This document shows, piece by piece, positions 20,028 to 29,909 of a stretch of 48,622 nucleotides of DNA. The notes under the pieces are model-generated. The model made no database searches. It was not told the origin of the DNA and saw only the letters and a list, made by a program, of their open reading frames with translations. Every line of letters starts with the position of its first letter. The stretch's first letter is position 1. The stretch spans positions 1 to 48,622 of the forward strand of contig NZ_JAJAUY010000036.1 of assembly GCF_020532625.1 (NCBI RefSeq), in the 5' to 3' direction. The position numbers and the translations under genes were made by a program. The DNA is from Streptomyces antimicrobicus. Lineage in GTDB: Bacteria > Actinomycetota > Actinomycetes > Streptomycetales > Streptomycetaceae.

Positions 20028-20288
20028 TCAGACGATCGAGGCATCGACAAAACACCAGCGCCAGGTCTCACCCGGCTCGAAGCTGCGCATCACCGGATGC
20101 CCCGTCTCGTGGTAGTGGGCCGTGGCGTGCCGGTGCGGGGAAGAGTCGCAGCAGCCCACGAACCCGCACCACAGGCACATCCGGAGCTGCACCGGGTGGC
20201 TGCCCAGCACCTGACATTCCGGGCAGGTCAGGGCACGCGGGACAGGTTCGGGGCGCGGCAGTTCGGGAACGTGCGTGCACTCGCTCAT
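20028..20288 (-). CDS. UBP-type zinc-finger protein
   Basis: An 86-residue protein consisting of a single ZnF-UBP domain: CTHVPELP at the N-terminus, then CPECQVLGSHPVQLRMCLWCGFVGCCDSS with three CxxC pairs, followed by HRHATAHYHETGHPVMRSF. In eukaryotes this fold binds the free ubiquitin C-terminus; in actinobacteria, which lack ubiquitin, the ligand is unknown. Start ATG 20288 (MSECTH) puts the first zinc ligand at residue 4. It is divergent from the antiporter gene, with 54 bases between the starts. Confidence 0.88.
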   Translation of the reverse strand: MSECTHVPELPRPEPVPRALTCPECQVLGSHPVQLRMCLWCGFVGCCDSSPHRHATAHYHETGHPVMRSFEPGETWRWCFVDASIV

Positions 20289-20342
20289 GATGGCCAGCGT
20301 ACGCAGGTACGGGCCCGTCCGACGAGCAGAAATGGATCTTCG

Positions 20343-21923
20343 ATGGAGGTATTGCCGCTGGTGGCCCTGGTGGCGGGGAGCGCCGCCGTCGCCGGCCTGG
20401 CCCGGCGCACCCCGGTACCGGCGCCCCTGCTGCTCGTCGCGGTCGGGCTGGTGGCCGCCTACCTGCCGGGGGTGCCGTCGTACGCGCTCGACCCGCACGT
20501 GGTGCTCCCGCTGCTGCTGCCGCCGCTGCTCTACACGGCCGCGGTGGACTCGTCCTACCTGGACCTGCGGGCCAACGTGCGGCCGGTGGCGCTGCTGTCC
20601 GTCGGCTACGTGCTCTTCGCGACGCTGGCCGTCGGCTACGTGACGTACCTGGTGGTGCCGGGGCTGTCGCTGACGGTCGCGCTGGTGCTGGGCGCCGTGA
20701 TCGCCCCGCCGGACGCGGTCGCCGCGACCGCGATCGCCCGGCGGCTGGGGCTGCCGCCGCGGATCACGACGATCCTGCAGGGGGAGTCCCTGGTCAACGA
20801 CGCCACCGCCATCACCGCGTACAAGGTGGCGCTCGCGGCCGTCGTCGGCGAGGGGGCCGGCTGGGCGGGCGGGGTCGTGGAGTTCCTGCTGGCCTCGGTG
20901 GGCGGCGTCGGCGTCGGCCTGGTCCTGATGGTGCCGATCCACCACCTGCGCACGCGGCTGCGCGAGCCGCTGCTGCAGAACACCCTGTCGCTGCTCATCC
21001 CGTTCGTCGCGTACGCGGTGGCCGAACGGCTGCACGCCTCGGGCGTGCTGGCGGTCGTGGTGGTGGCGCTGTACCTCGGGCACCGCAGCTGGCAGGTGGA
21101 CTTCGCCACGCGACTGCAGGAGGCGGCCGTGTGGAAGATGATCGCCTTCCTGCTGGAGTCGGTGGTCTTCGCCCTGATCGGCCTCCAGCTGCCGGTGGTG
21201 CTGCGGGGCCTGGACGAGTACGAGGGGGCGGCCGCGGCCTGGTACGCGGTCGCGGTGTTCCTGGCGGTGGTCGTCGCCCGGTACGTGTGGGTGTTCCCGG
21301 CGACGTTCGTGCCGCGGTGGCTGTCCGCGCGGATCCGCGAGCGGGAGCCGGACACCACCTGGAAGTCGCCCGTCATCGTCGGCTGGGCGGGGATGCGCGG
21401 CGTGGTCTCGCTGGCCATCGCGTTCTCCGTGCCGATGGACGTGCCCCACCGCAACCTGATCCTGCTGCTCACCTTCACCACCGTGATCGGCACCCTGGTG
21501 GTCCAGGGCCTGACCCTGCCCCCGCTGATCCGGCTCCTGCGGCTGCCCCCGCGCGACACCCGGGCCGAGACCCTGGCCGAGGCCCAGGCCCAGAGCGAAG
21601 CCTCCCGGGCGGCGGAGGAACGCCTCGCCGAACTCCTGGAGGACCCCGCCAACGCCCTGCCGCCGCCGCTGGCGGACCGGCTGCGGGGCGTGCTGGAGCG
21701 GCGGCGCAACGCCGTGTGGGAGCGGCTGGGCGAGGCGAACCCGGTCACGGGCGAATCGGCGGACGACGTCTACCGCCGGCTGGCCCGCGAGATGATCGAG
21801 GCCGAGCGGGAGGTCTTCGTGGCCTTGCGCGACGCCCGCCGCATCGACGACGAGATGCTCCGCGTGCTGCTGCGCAGACTGGACCTGGAGGAGGCGGCGG
21901 CCTACCGGGAGGAGACGGCGTAG
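20343..21923 (+). CDS. CPA1-family Na+/H+ antiporter
   Basis: A 526-residue membrane protein of the NhaP/CPA1 family with about twelve hydrophobic segments. Ion-path motifs are intact: APPDAVAATAIARRLG at 121-136 (Asp124) and ILQGESLVNDATA at 144-156 with the Asn152-Asp153 pair. WAGMRGVVSLAIAFSVP near residue 350 holds the conserved Arg of the family. The last 110 residues are a charged, helical cytoplasmic tail (RAAEERLAELLED, RRLAREMIEAEREVF). ATG 20343 is used, since it begins right before the first helix; the ribosome-binding site is weak. Confidence 0.9.
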   Translation: MEVLPLVALVAGSAAVAGLARRTPVPAPLLLVAVGLVAAYLPGVPSYALDPHVVLPLLLPPLLYTAAVDSSYLDLRANVRPVALLSVGYVLFATLAVGYVTYLVVPGLSLTVALVLGAVIAPPDAVAATAIARRLGLPPRITTILQGESLVNDATAITAYKVALAAVVGEGAGWAGGVVEFLLASVGGVGVGLVLMVPIHHLRTRLREPLLQNTLSLLIPFVAYAVAERLHASGVLAVVVVALYLGHRSWQVDFATRLQEAAVWKMIAFLLESVVFALIGLQLPVVLRGLDEYEGAAAAWYAVAVFLAVVVARYVWVFPATFVPRWLSARIREREPDTTWKSPVIVGWAGMRGVVSLAIAFSVPMDVPHRNLILLLTFTTVIGTLVVQGLTLPPLIRLLRLPPRDTRAETLAEAQAQSEASRAAEERLAELLEDPANALPPPLADRLRGVLERRRNAVWERLGEANPVTGESADDVYRRLAREMIEAEREVFVALRDARRIDDEMLRVLLRRLDLEEAAAYREETA

Positions 21924-21970
21924 GCCACCGGGCGGCCGGCGCGGTCCGGCTGTCCGGCCGCGCGGTCGAT

Positions 21971-22084
21971 CCGGCTACGCGGGCCCGGTCCGCCTGCGCG
22001 GGGCCGGTGAGGCTACGCACGGCCGGTCCGGCTACGCGGGGCCGGTCCGGCTACGCGGGGCCGGGCCGGCTACCCGGGGCCGGA
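21971..22084. repeat. Six tandem copies of a 19-bp repeat
   Basis: Consecutive 19-base units begin at 21971, 21990, 22009, 22028, 22047 and 22066; the best copies read CCGGCTACGCGGGGCCGGT. The last two or three are nearly identical and the first copies diverge. The array fills the gap between the antiporter and the convergent PLP enzyme and runs 15 bases into the end of the latter. Each unit contains CCGG-type inverted complementarity, so the transcript could fold and terminate. Confidence 0.85.
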
Positions 22085-22996
22085 GGGCTCCGGGTGGCCG
22101 GTGACGACGGCCGCCAGGGTGGTGCCGGTGGGGAAGCGGCCGGCGGCGGTGAGGTCGGTGAGCGCGTGGAGCAGTTTGGCGACGTAGACGCGCTCCACGG
22201 GCAGCTGGTGCCGCTGCTCGAAGTCGGCCGCGAACGCCTCCAGCGCCTGCGGCACGCGGGCGTAGCCGCCCCAGGCGTAGCCCTCGGCCAGCTCCCAGTT
22301 GGCCGGCGGCGCCTCGAACGCGGCGCGCTGGAGGGAACGTATCTCCGCCGCCAGGAAGCCGCCCTCCAGCACCGGCACCCCCACGGCCCGCTGCCCGGCG
22401 CCCAGCCCGGCCGCCAGCCCGGCCAGGGTGCCCCCGGTGCCGCACGCGACGGCCACCACGTCCGCCGCGCCGCGCAGTTCCCGGCCCAGCTCCGCGCACC
22501 CGGCCACCGCGGCGGCGTTGCTGCCGCCCTCGGGGACGACGTACGCCCCCTGCGCCCCCGCCTGCGCCAGCAGCCCGGCCAGCACCTCGGGCTCGGCCTT
22601 GCGGCGGTAGAGCGAGCGCGGCACGAAGTGCAGCCGCATCCCGTCGGCCGCGCACCGCGCGAGCGAGGCGTTGAGCGGCCGCCCGGCCAGCTCCTCCCCG
22701 CGCACCACCCCGACGGTGGGGATCCCGAGCAGCCGCCCGGCGGCGGCCGTGGCCCGCAGATGGTTCGAATAGGCCCCGCCGAACGTCACGATCCGGCCGA
22801 CCCCGTCCGCCAGCGCCACCCGAAGGTTGGGCGCCAGCTTGCGCCACTTGTTCCCGGGCAGCTGCGGATGCACCAGATCGTCCCGTTTGAGCACCAGCCG
22901 CACCCCGTAACGCTCGAACCGCTCGTCGCGGACCTCCTGCACGGGCGAGGGCAGGCGCGGCTGCAACAGCAGGTCGAGGTCCACGGAGCGGTTCAC
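22070..22996 (-). CDS. PLP-dependent ACC deaminase / D-cysteine desulfhydrase family enzyme
   Basis: A 308-residue fold-type II PLP enzyme. The Schiff-base lysine is Lys50 in PGNKWRKL, followed by TFGGAYSNHLRATAAAG, VPEGGSNAAAVAGC and the phosphate-binding glycine loop VACGTGGTLAGLAAGLG. Family members deaminate 1-aminocyclopropane-1-carboxylate or desulfhydrate D-cysteine; D-cysteine desulfhydrase is the more common activity, but sequence alone does not settle it. GTG 22996 (NRSVDLDLL) is chosen. The C-terminal residues EPSGPG are encoded in the last unit of the 19-bp repeat, so the end of the protein may vary between strains. Confidence 0.85.
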   Translation of the reverse strand: MNRSVDLDLLLQPRLPSPVQEVRDERFERYGVRLVLKRDDLVHPQLPGNKWRKLAPNLRVALADGVGRIVTFGGAYSNHLRATAAAGRLLGIPTVGVVRGEELAGRPLNASLARCAADGMRLHFVPRSLYRRKAEPEVLAGLLAQAGAQGAYVVPEGGSNAAAVAGCAELGRELRGAADVVAVACGTGGTLAGLAAGLGAGQRAVGVPVLEGGFLAAEIRSLQRAAFEAPPANWELAEGYAWGGYARVPQALEAFAADFEQRHQLPVERVYVAKLLHALTDLTAAGRFPTGTTLAAVVTGHPEPSGPG

Positions 22997-23073
22997 CCGT
23001 CCATTGTGGAACCCGCCGGGCGCGCCCGCCGGGCGCGGTCCCCGGCGCCGTGCGGCCGGGGACCGGGGACGGT

Positions 23074-23664
23074 TCATGCCAGGCGGTCGTGGACGCGGTC
23101 GCGGAACGCCGCCATGGTGAAGCCCCTCGGGTCGACCTTGCCCGGCTGCCACTCCCGGTGGCCGATGACCGAGCGGGCCGTCCAGCCGTGGACGCGGCAC
23201 AGCGCGGCCGCCGCGCGGGCCATGGCGTCGAGCTGGACCTCCGGCCAGGGGTCCTCGCCGTCACCGAGGTTCTCGCACTCGAAGCCGTAGAAGTGGCGGT
23301 TGCCGTCGGTGTCGGCCTGGTTGTCCGGGGGCAGGGCCCGTTCGGCGATCACGGCCGCCAGGACGTCGTGGTCGCCGAGCCCGGCGTGGTTGGCGCGGCC
23401 GTAGCCGACCAGGTGGACGCGGCCGTCCTTGGTGATCACGCCGTGGCACAGCGGGCCCGGGAGCCGGGCGTCGCCCTCGCGGCAGATCCGTACGGTGGCG
23501 GCGGTGCCCCGGGTGACGGTGTGGTGGATCATCACGCCGTGGACGGGGCCCCACGGTCCCTTGTGGTTGCGGTTGTGGGTGCGCCAGGCACCCACCTCGA
23601 CGACGGTCAGGCCTTCGGCGCGCAGGGCGCCGGCGAAGCGTCCTGCGGACATGGGCGCGGCCAT
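23074..23664 (-). CDS. N-acetylmuramoyl-L-alanine amidase (Amidase_2)
   Basis: A 196-residue zinc amidase of the T7-lysozyme/PGRP type. VHGVMIHHTV carries the first zinc ligand (His47), the second is in the HAGLGDHD or FYGFECEN region, and VIGHREWQPGKVDP gives the third ligand and catalytic Lys. Such enzymes cut the bond between N-acetylmuramic acid and L-alanine in peptidoglycan. There is no signal peptide and no wall-binding domain, so the site of action is unclear; it resembles phage endolysins, but no other phage gene is nearby. ATG 23664 has an AGGAGG site; GTG 23670 lies on top of that site and is less likely. Confidence 0.88.
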   Translation of the reverse strand: MAAPMSAGRFAGALRAEGLTVVEVGAWRTHNRNHKGPWGPVHGVMIHHTVTRGTAATVRICREGDARLPGPLCHGVITKDGRVHLVGYGRANHAGLGDHDVLAAVIAERALPPDNQADTDGNRHFYGFECENLGDGEDPWPEVQLDAMARAAAALCRVHGWTARSVIGHREWQPGKVDPRGFTMAAFRDRVHDRLA

Positions 23665-23774
23665 GGCCACCTCCTCTGCGGTGCGACGGCGTGGACACGG
23701 TGTGTGTTCACGCCGTTACTTTCCGGTGTAGTGGAGGGTGGCCTTCCGCGGCTAGGGCGGGTTCCGGCCAGACG

Positions 23775-24971
23775 TCAGGTCGATGCCGGCCACAGGTCGG
23801 GGCCGAAGACCTCGTAGTGGATGTCGGCCGCCGGGAGGCCCTTGGCCAGCAGCTGTTCGCGCACCGCGCGCATGAACGGGAGCGGGCCGCACAGGTAGGC
23901 CAGGGTGCCGGGAGCCGGCGCGAGCCCCGAGAGGTCCACGCGGCCGGCGCGGTCCTCGGGTGTGGCGTCCCGCTCGTACCAGAACAGGACCTCGGCGTCC
24001 GCCAGCTTCCGCGCGAGCGCCCGGTGCTCGGTGCGCAGCGCGTGGTCGGCGGGGGAGCGGTCGCCGTGGACCACGGTGACCGGGGACGGGTGGCCGGTCT
24101 CGGCCAGGTGCTCCAGCATCGACAGCATCGGCGTGCAGCCGATGCCCGCCGAGGCCAGCAGCAGCGGGGCGGAGGTGTCGGTCAGGACCAGGTCGCCGTA
24201 CGGGGCCGAGACGCGCAGCGTGTCGCCGGGGTGGACCCGGTCGTGCAGGTGCTGCGAGACCTCGCCGTCGGGGCCGCCGGCCGCCGGGCCGTGCACCCGC
24301 TTGACGGTGAGGGAGCGGACCTCGGACCCGGGGGCGCACGACAGGCTGTACTGGCGGATCTGCCGTGCCCCGTCGGCCAGTTCGACCTGGACGGAGACGT
24401 ACTGGCCGGGCCGGAAGCCGGGGGCCGGGGCGCCGTCGGCCGGGACCAGCCGGAAGGTGGTGCAGTCGGCCGTCTCCTCGGTCCGGTCGAGGACCCGCCA
24501 GGTGCGCCAGACGTCGCCCGCCGCCACCTGCTGGGCGGCGTAGAGGCGCTCCTCGGCGGCGATGAGGGCGTTGGCCATGAGCCAGTAGACCTCGTCCCAG
24601 GCCGCGGCGACCTCCGGGGTGACCGCCTCGCCGAGGACCTCGGCGATCGCCGCGAAGAGGTGGCGGTGGACGATCGGGTACTGCTCGCGCGTGACGCCCA
24701 GTGAGGCGTGCTTGTGCGCGATGCGGTTCAGCATCACGTCGGGGCGGGACTCCGGGTGCTCGACCAGGTACGTCGCGAAGGCGGCGATCGAGCCGGCGAG
24801 GGCCTGCTTCTGCAGGCCGGCGGCCTGGTTGCCGCGGTTGAACAGGTCGCGCAGCAGCTCCGGATGGGCGGCGAAGAGCTTGCGGTAGAAGAGGTCGGTG
24901 ATGTCGCCGAGGGCCGCCCCGACGGCGGGGAGGGTGGCGCGTACGGTCGCGGTGGACGTCTCGGACAGCAT
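23775..24971 (-). CDS. hmp: Flavohemoglobin, nitric oxide dioxygenase
   Basis: Converts NO and O2 to nitrate using NAD(P)H. The 398-residue protein has a globin domain (1-140) with distal Tyr29 in LFYRKLF, Gln54, and the proximal His88 in IAHKHASLGV. A FAD-binding domain follows (PGQYVSVQVEL, RQYSLS) and then the NAD domain (LLASAGIGCTPMLSML, YLCGPLPFM). ATG 24971 follows an AGGAGCCGG site. It lies downstream of nsrR on the same strand and has a 23-bp NsrR-type operator 19 bases upstream of its start, so it is probably derepressed by NO. Confidence 0.95.
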   Translation of the reverse strand: MLSETSTATVRATLPAVGAALGDITDLFYRKLFAAHPELLRDLFNRGNQAAGLQKQALAGSIAAFATYLVEHPESRPDVMLNRIAHKHASLGVTREQYPIVHRHLFAAIAEVLGEAVTPEVAAAWDEVYWLMANALIAAEERLYAAQQVAAGDVWRTWRVLDRTEETADCTTFRLVPADGAPAPGFRPGQYVSVQVELADGARQIRQYSLSCAPGSEVRSLTVKRVHGPAAGGPDGEVSQHLHDRVHPGDTLRVSAPYGDLVLTDTSAPLLLASAGIGCTPMLSMLEHLAETGHPSPVTVVHGDRSPADHALRTEHRALARKLADAEVLFWYERDATPEDRAGRVDLSGLAPAPGTLAYLCGPLPFMRAVREQLLAKGLPAADIHYEVFGPDLWPAST

Positions 24972-24989
24972 CGGGTCTCCGGCTCCTGT

Positions 24990-25012
24990 AATTGGTATAA
25001 GGGATGAGTGTT
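24990..25012 (-). promoter_or_regulatory. Candidate NsrR operator upstream of hmp
   Basis: On the plus strand it reads AATTGGTAT, then AAGGG, then ATGAGTGTT: 23 bases with outer inverted ends. It shares AAyTGGTAT and the distal TT with the site in front of nsrR, and has the 11-1-11 layout of the S. coelicolor hmpA1 NsrR site as I remember it. It sits where it would cover the -10 region. Confidence 0.7.
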
Positions 25013-25090
25013 TTCGGGCGTGGGGGTGCGGACACGCGTTCGCGGGCCGGAATCGGCCACCCGGTGGGGGAGGGCAGGGGCGCTGGGCGA

Positions 25091-25540
25091 CTACGTCGTG
25101 GAGCTCCCCGGTCCCGTTCCGATGCCCAGCAGCAGCGGGCCGGTCGGAGGCGCCACCAGGTCGTCCACCGTCAGCGGGTCCAGCGCGGCGAAGAACGCCT
25201 CCTGCGCCCGGCGCAGCGCGCCGCGCAGCAGGCACGCGGAACGCAGGGGGCACGGGGTGGCGCCCTCGCACTCCACCACGTCGCCCGCGCCTTCCAGTTC
25301 GCGGACGACGCCGCCGACGGACGCCGCCCGCCCGGCGGCGGTGAGCGTGAGCCCGCCGCCGCGGCCGCGCCGGGCCTCGACCAGGCCGAGGTGCTGGAGC
25401 CGGGCGACCACCTTGGCGGTGTGGGTGTACGGGACCTGCATGGCCGCCGCCACCTCGCGCGTGGTGGGCAGGTCCGCCTCCTCGACGGCCAGGCGCATCA
25501 GCACGCGCAGGGCCAGGTCGGTGAATCGGGTGAGCCGCAT
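25091..25540 (-). CDS. nsrR: Rrf2-family nitric oxide sensor NsrR
   Basis: A 149-residue Rrf2 regulator. The winged helix covers residues 1-70 ([40 protein letters not shown]). Three cysteines, 91, 97 and 103 (spacing C-x5-C-x5-C), and Asp8 match the ligand set of the 4Fe-4S cluster in S. coelicolor NsrR, where cluster nitrosylation releases DNA. It precedes hmp on the same strand with a 119-base gap containing the hmp operator. Its own promoter carries a similar 23-bp site, indicating autoregulation. The encapsulin operon diverges from it. Confidence 0.92.
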   Translation of the reverse strand: MRLTRFTDLALRVLMRLAVEEADLPTTREVAAAMQVPYTHTAKVVARLQHLGLVEARRGRGGGLTLTAAGRAASVGGVVRELEGAGDVVECEGATPCPLRSACLLRGALRRAQEAFFAALDPLTVDDLVAPPTGPLLLGIGTGPGSSTT

Positions 25541-25556
25541 GAGGGCACCGTACGGA

Positions 25557-25579
25557 AACTGGTATGGCGGAAGCAAATT
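25557..25579. promoter_or_regulatory. Candidate NsrR operator upstream of nsrR
   Basis: Plus strand AACTGGTAT, GGCGG, AAGCAAATT. It matches the hmp operator at 11 or more of 23 positions, concentrated in the left half. It lies 17 bases upstream of the nsrR ATG and about 190 bases upstream of the encapsulin gene. A second palindrome, CGCCACCGG-T-CCGGTGGCG, is nearby at 25590-25608. Confidence 0.6.
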
Positions 25580-25771
25580 AAGTCGCCCGCGCCACCGGTC
25601 CGGTGGCGTGGCCGAAAGGCGTACGTCGCCGGCGCCGCGCGGGAGGGGCGGGACCCGCAACAGTGCCCAGACGCGGCCCGAGTAGTCCCACCCTTTTGTG
25701 TAATGGCCCCGTCACGTTGCGTCCTGCAAGGCTGCCGTCGCAGAGTCACATGGCTGTCGAAAGGGAATTCC

Positions 25772-27174
<1,403 letters not shown>

Positions 27175-27178
<4 letters not shown>

Positions 27179-28206
27179 ACGCCGTAGCGACCGGTGAGGG
27201 CCAGGAGGCCGCGGCCCTCCTGGACCACACCAGAGAAACGGTCGACCCGCAGCTGCGCCGCGCCGTGGAGAGCCTGCCCGGCGGCATGCGGCGGGTGGCG
27301 ATGTACCACTTCGGGTGGGAGAACGCCGACGGCACCCCGGCCGCCGGGCAGGCGGGCAAGGCCATCCGGCCCGCCCTGGTGCTCGCCGCGGCCCGGGCGC
27401 TGGGCGGGCGGCCGCAGGACGCCGTCCCCGCGGCGGTGGCCGTGGAGCTGGCGCACAACTTCACGCTGCTCCACGACGACGTCGTCGACGAGGACGTCCG
27501 CCGGCGCGGCCGGGCCACCGCCTGGACGGTCTTCGGCACGCCGGACGCCATCATCACCGGCGACGCCATGATGTCCCTGGCCCACCGGCTCCTGGCCGAG
27601 GACCCGCACCCGGGGGCGGCGGCGGCCTCGGCCCGGCTGTCGGCCTGCATCGTCGAGCTGTGCGCCGGCCAGCAGGCCGACTGCGCCTTCGAGGGCCGCG
27701 CGCACGTCCCGCTCGACGAGTGCCTGACCATGGCCATGGCCAAGACCGGGGCGCTGCTGGGGTGCGCGTGCGCCATGGGCGCGCTGTACGCCGGGGCCGG
27801 CCCGGACGAGGTCGACGCCATGGACGCCTTCGGGCGGGAGGCCGGGCTCGCCTTCCAGCTGATCGACGACCTGCTCGGCATCTGGGGCGATCCGCAGCAC
27901 ACGGGCAAACCGGCCGGGGCCGATCTGATCGCCCGCAAGAAGTCGCTGCCGGTCGTGGCCGCCCTCACCTCCGGCACCGCGGCCGGGAAGGAGCTGGCGG
28001 CCCTGTACGCCGGCCCCATGGACGGGGACGACGTACGCCGGGCCGCGGACGCCGTGGACCGGGCCGGCGGCCGCGACTGGGCGCAGGCCCATGCCGCGGA
28101 CCGGATGGGCCGGGCGGTGCAGCAGCTGTCCCGGGCCGTGCCGGACCTGGCGGCCGCGGGCGGGCTGCTGGCGCTGGCGGAGTTCGTGACGCGCAGGACG
28201 CGTTGA
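27175..28206 (+). CDS. Polyprenyl diphosphate synthase, probable encapsulin cargo
   Basis: A trans-isoprenyl diphosphate synthase. The first Asp-rich motif is [10 protein letters not shown] (Asp101, 102, 105) and the second is [11 protein letters not shown] (Asp231, 232, 239), the DDxxG form common in actinomycete enzymes. [17 protein letters not shown] and [15 protein letters not shown] complete the family pattern. Phe96, five residues before the first motif, suggests a short product (C15-C20), but this is only a rule of thumb. No ATG, GTG or TTG fits the N-terminus; the best candidate is CTG 27175, overlapping the shell-gene stop as CTGA. Prenyl transferases are a recognised cargo class of family 2B encapsulins. 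Confidence 0.88.
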
Positions 28207-28244
28207 CGCGCGGGAGCCGACGCGCAGGAGCGCGTTGACGTGCC

Positions 28245-28295
28245 GACGCGCACCAAGCGCTGACGCGCACCAAGCGCTGACGCGCACCAAGCGCT
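28245..28295. repeat. Three exact tandem copies of a 17-bp repeat
   Basis: GACGCGCACCAAGCGCT occurs at 28245-28261, 28262-28278 and 28279-28295, followed by a partial GACGCGCAA. Looser relatives (GACGCGCGGGAGCC, GACGCGCAGGAGCG) precede it from 28205, so the expansion grew from a GACGCGCA core right after the synthase stop. Noncoding. Confidence 0.9.
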
Positions 28296-28306
28296 GACGC
28301 GCAAGG

Positions 28307-28337
28307 CCTGTTCCGGTACCTGACGTGCCGGAACAGG
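28307..28337 (+). terminator. Terminator of the encapsulin-synthase operon
   Basis: CCTGTTCCGG (28307-28316) pairs with CCGGAACAGG (28328-28337) over an 11-base loop and is followed by the T-rich TCTTTCTG, unusually close to a classical intrinsic terminator. Confidence 0.8.
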
Positions 28338-28407
28338 TCTTTCTGCCTGTTCGGCCCAACTCTAGGATCGCCGCACGCAGTTGATGATCCGGTGAAGGGT
28401 GAGAACA

Positions 28408-29007
28408 GTGGGGCTGGAGATACGCCAGGCGGAGCAGGCGGACCGGGACGCGGTCGCGGCCCTCCTCGACGAGGCCTTCCAGGAGGACCCGGTCAGCAGC
28501 TGGGTCTTCCCCGACCCGGCCCACCGCCGCGCGGTGCACGGGAAGTTCCTCGGGGTCTTCGTGGACGTCGCCCTGGAGGAGGGCCGGATCGACTACGCCG
28601 CCGACGGCTCGGCGGCCGCGCTCTGGCTGCGGATCCCGGCGGGGGAGCCGGAGGGCGAGGACGAGGTCCCGGCGCGGATGCGGGCGGCGGCCGACCCGGA
28701 CAACGAGCGCTGCGAACTGGTCGGCCGGCTCACCGGCGAGGTCCACCCGACGGCGGAGGAGCACGAGTACCTGCTGATGATCGCCGTCAGGCCCGGCCGC
28801 CAGGGGGAGGGCCTCGGCACCGAGCTGATGCGGCCGGTGCTGGAGCGCTGCGACCGCGAGGGGCTGCCCGCGTACCTGGAGGCGAGCTCGGAGCGGAGCA
28901 TGCGGCTGTACGAGCGGCTCGGCTGGGAATTCACCGGCACGGCGGTACGGCTGCCGGACGGGCCGCTGATGTGGCCCATGTGGCGCAAGCCGCAAGCCAT
29001 GGCATGA
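28408..29007 (+). CDS. GNAT family N-acetyltransferase
   Basis: A 199-residue acetyltransferase. GLEIRQAEQADRDAVAALLDEAF is the typical first strand-helix, YLLMIAVRPGRQGEGLGTELM carries the acetyl-CoA loop (RxGxGxG form), and YLEASSERSMRLYERLGWEF is the C-terminal signature. The insert DPVSSWVFPDPAHRRAVHGKF resembles GNATs annotated as acting on small amines or puromycin-like compounds, but substrate is unknown. GTG 28408 is preferred because GAAGG is nine bases upstream; GTG 28399 would lie inside that site. Confidence 0.85.
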   Translation: MGLEIRQAEQADRDAVAALLDEAFQEDPVSSWVFPDPAHRRAVHGKFLGVFVDVALEEGRIDYAADGSAAALWLRIPAGEPEGEDEVPARMRAAADPDNERCELVGRLTGEVHPTAEEHEYLLMIAVRPGRQGEGLGTELMRPVLERCDREGLPAYLEASSERSMRLYERLGWEFTGTAVRLPDGPLMWPMWRKPQAMA

Positions 29008-29080
29008 CCACTTCATTGCGCGTACGGTGGGTGCACCGCTCATCACGCTTCGCCGACGCCGACCCGAAAAGGAACCGCGC

Positions 29081-29665
29081 TTGCGCACCCTCACGTACTT
29101 CGTCGCCACCTCCGTCGACGGCTTCATCGGAGCCCCCGACGGCGACGGCGAGTTCTTCAACCGCATGGTGGACCGCGAGTACGCCCGGTGGCTCGCCGCC
29201 GAGTACCCCGAGACCATCCCGACCCACGTGCACGCCCAGCTCGGCCTCGGCGCCGACACCCCGGCCCGGCACTTCGACACGGTGATCATGGGCCGCGGCA
29301 CCTACGACGTGGGCCTCAAGGACGGCGTCACCAGTCCCTACGGGCACCTGGAGCAGTACGTCGTCAGCCGCTCCCTGGCCGGGTCCCCCGATCCGGCCGT
29401 CCAGCTGATCAGCGGCGACGTCGTGGCCCGCGTGCGCGAGCTCAAGCAGCGCCCCGGCCTGGGGATCTGGCTGTGCGGCGGGGCGGACCTGGCCGCGCAG
29501 CTGGTGGACGAGATCGACGCCTTCGTCGTCAAGACCTACCCGGTCCTCCTCGGCACCGGCATGCCCATGTCGCGGGCCGGCTTCGCGCTGCGGGGGCTGG
29601 AGCTCACCCGCGTCGAGTCCTTCCCCGGCGGGCAGACCGTGTCGGCGTACGCGCGCCGGCGCTGA
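29081..29665 (+). CDS. Dihydrofolate reductase family protein (RibD C-terminal type)
   Basis: A 194-residue protein of the DHFR/RibD-C superfamily: RTLTYFVATSVDGFIGAPDGD at the N-terminus, HFDTVIMGRGTYDVG, and GIWLCGGADLAAQLVDEIDAF (the NADP-binding loop) near residue 130. Such stand-alone members are NADPH-dependent reductases of largely unknown substrate; a true folate role is unlikely, since the protein lacks several DHFR positions. The start is TTG 29081, with AAAAGGA seven bases upstream. It is separated by only 73 bases from the GNAT gene and could be cotranscribed with it. Confidence 0.85.
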   Translation: MRTLTYFVATSVDGFIGAPDGDGEFFNRMVDREYARWLAAEYPETIPTHVHAQLGLGADTPARHFDTVIMGRGTYDVGLKDGVTSPYGHLEQYVVSRSLAGSPDPAVQLISGDVVARVRELKQRPGLGIWLCGGADLAAQLVDEIDAFVVKTYPVLLGTGMPMSRAGFALRGLELTRVESFPGGQTVSAYARRR

Positions 29666-29693
29666 TCGGGCGGAACCGGCCTACCGTGGAGGT

Positions 29694-29894
29694 ATGACCG
29701 GTCGACATGAGGAACGCGCCCACGGGGCGGCCGCGGCCCGGGCGGGGCGCGAGATCGCGCACTGCCCGGCATGCGGCCGCCCCGTGGAGACGGTGATCAG
29801 GCGGAGCAAGCACCTCGGGATCTTCGTGCCCGAGTGGGTCCCGGGCCCCTGCAAGAACCCGGACTGCCCCGCGTACGACCGGCCGGAGCCCTGA
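29694..29894 (+). CDS. Small zinc-ribbon-like protein
   Basis: A 66-residue protein with two cysteine pairs: HCPACGRPVE near residue 24 and CKNPDC near residue 53, spaced as a zinc ribbon. Around them is a conserved-looking RRSKHLGIFVPEWVPGP segment. I do not recognise the function. A TACCGT -10-like box at about 29682-29687 lies so close to ATG 29694 that the transcript may be leaderless; the GGAGG in between is only one base from the ATG. It converges with snpA, 15 bases away. Confidence 0.72.
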   Translation: MTGRHEERAHGAAAARAGREIAHCPACGRPVETVIRRSKHLGIFVPEWVPGPCKNPDCPAYDRPEP

Positions 29895-29909
29895 TCCGGC
29901 CGGAGCGCC

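Noticed and set aside
23074..23664. Prophage origin for the amidase
   Set aside because: No integrase, holin, structural or other phage genes are nearby; Amidase_2 proteins also occur as host genes.
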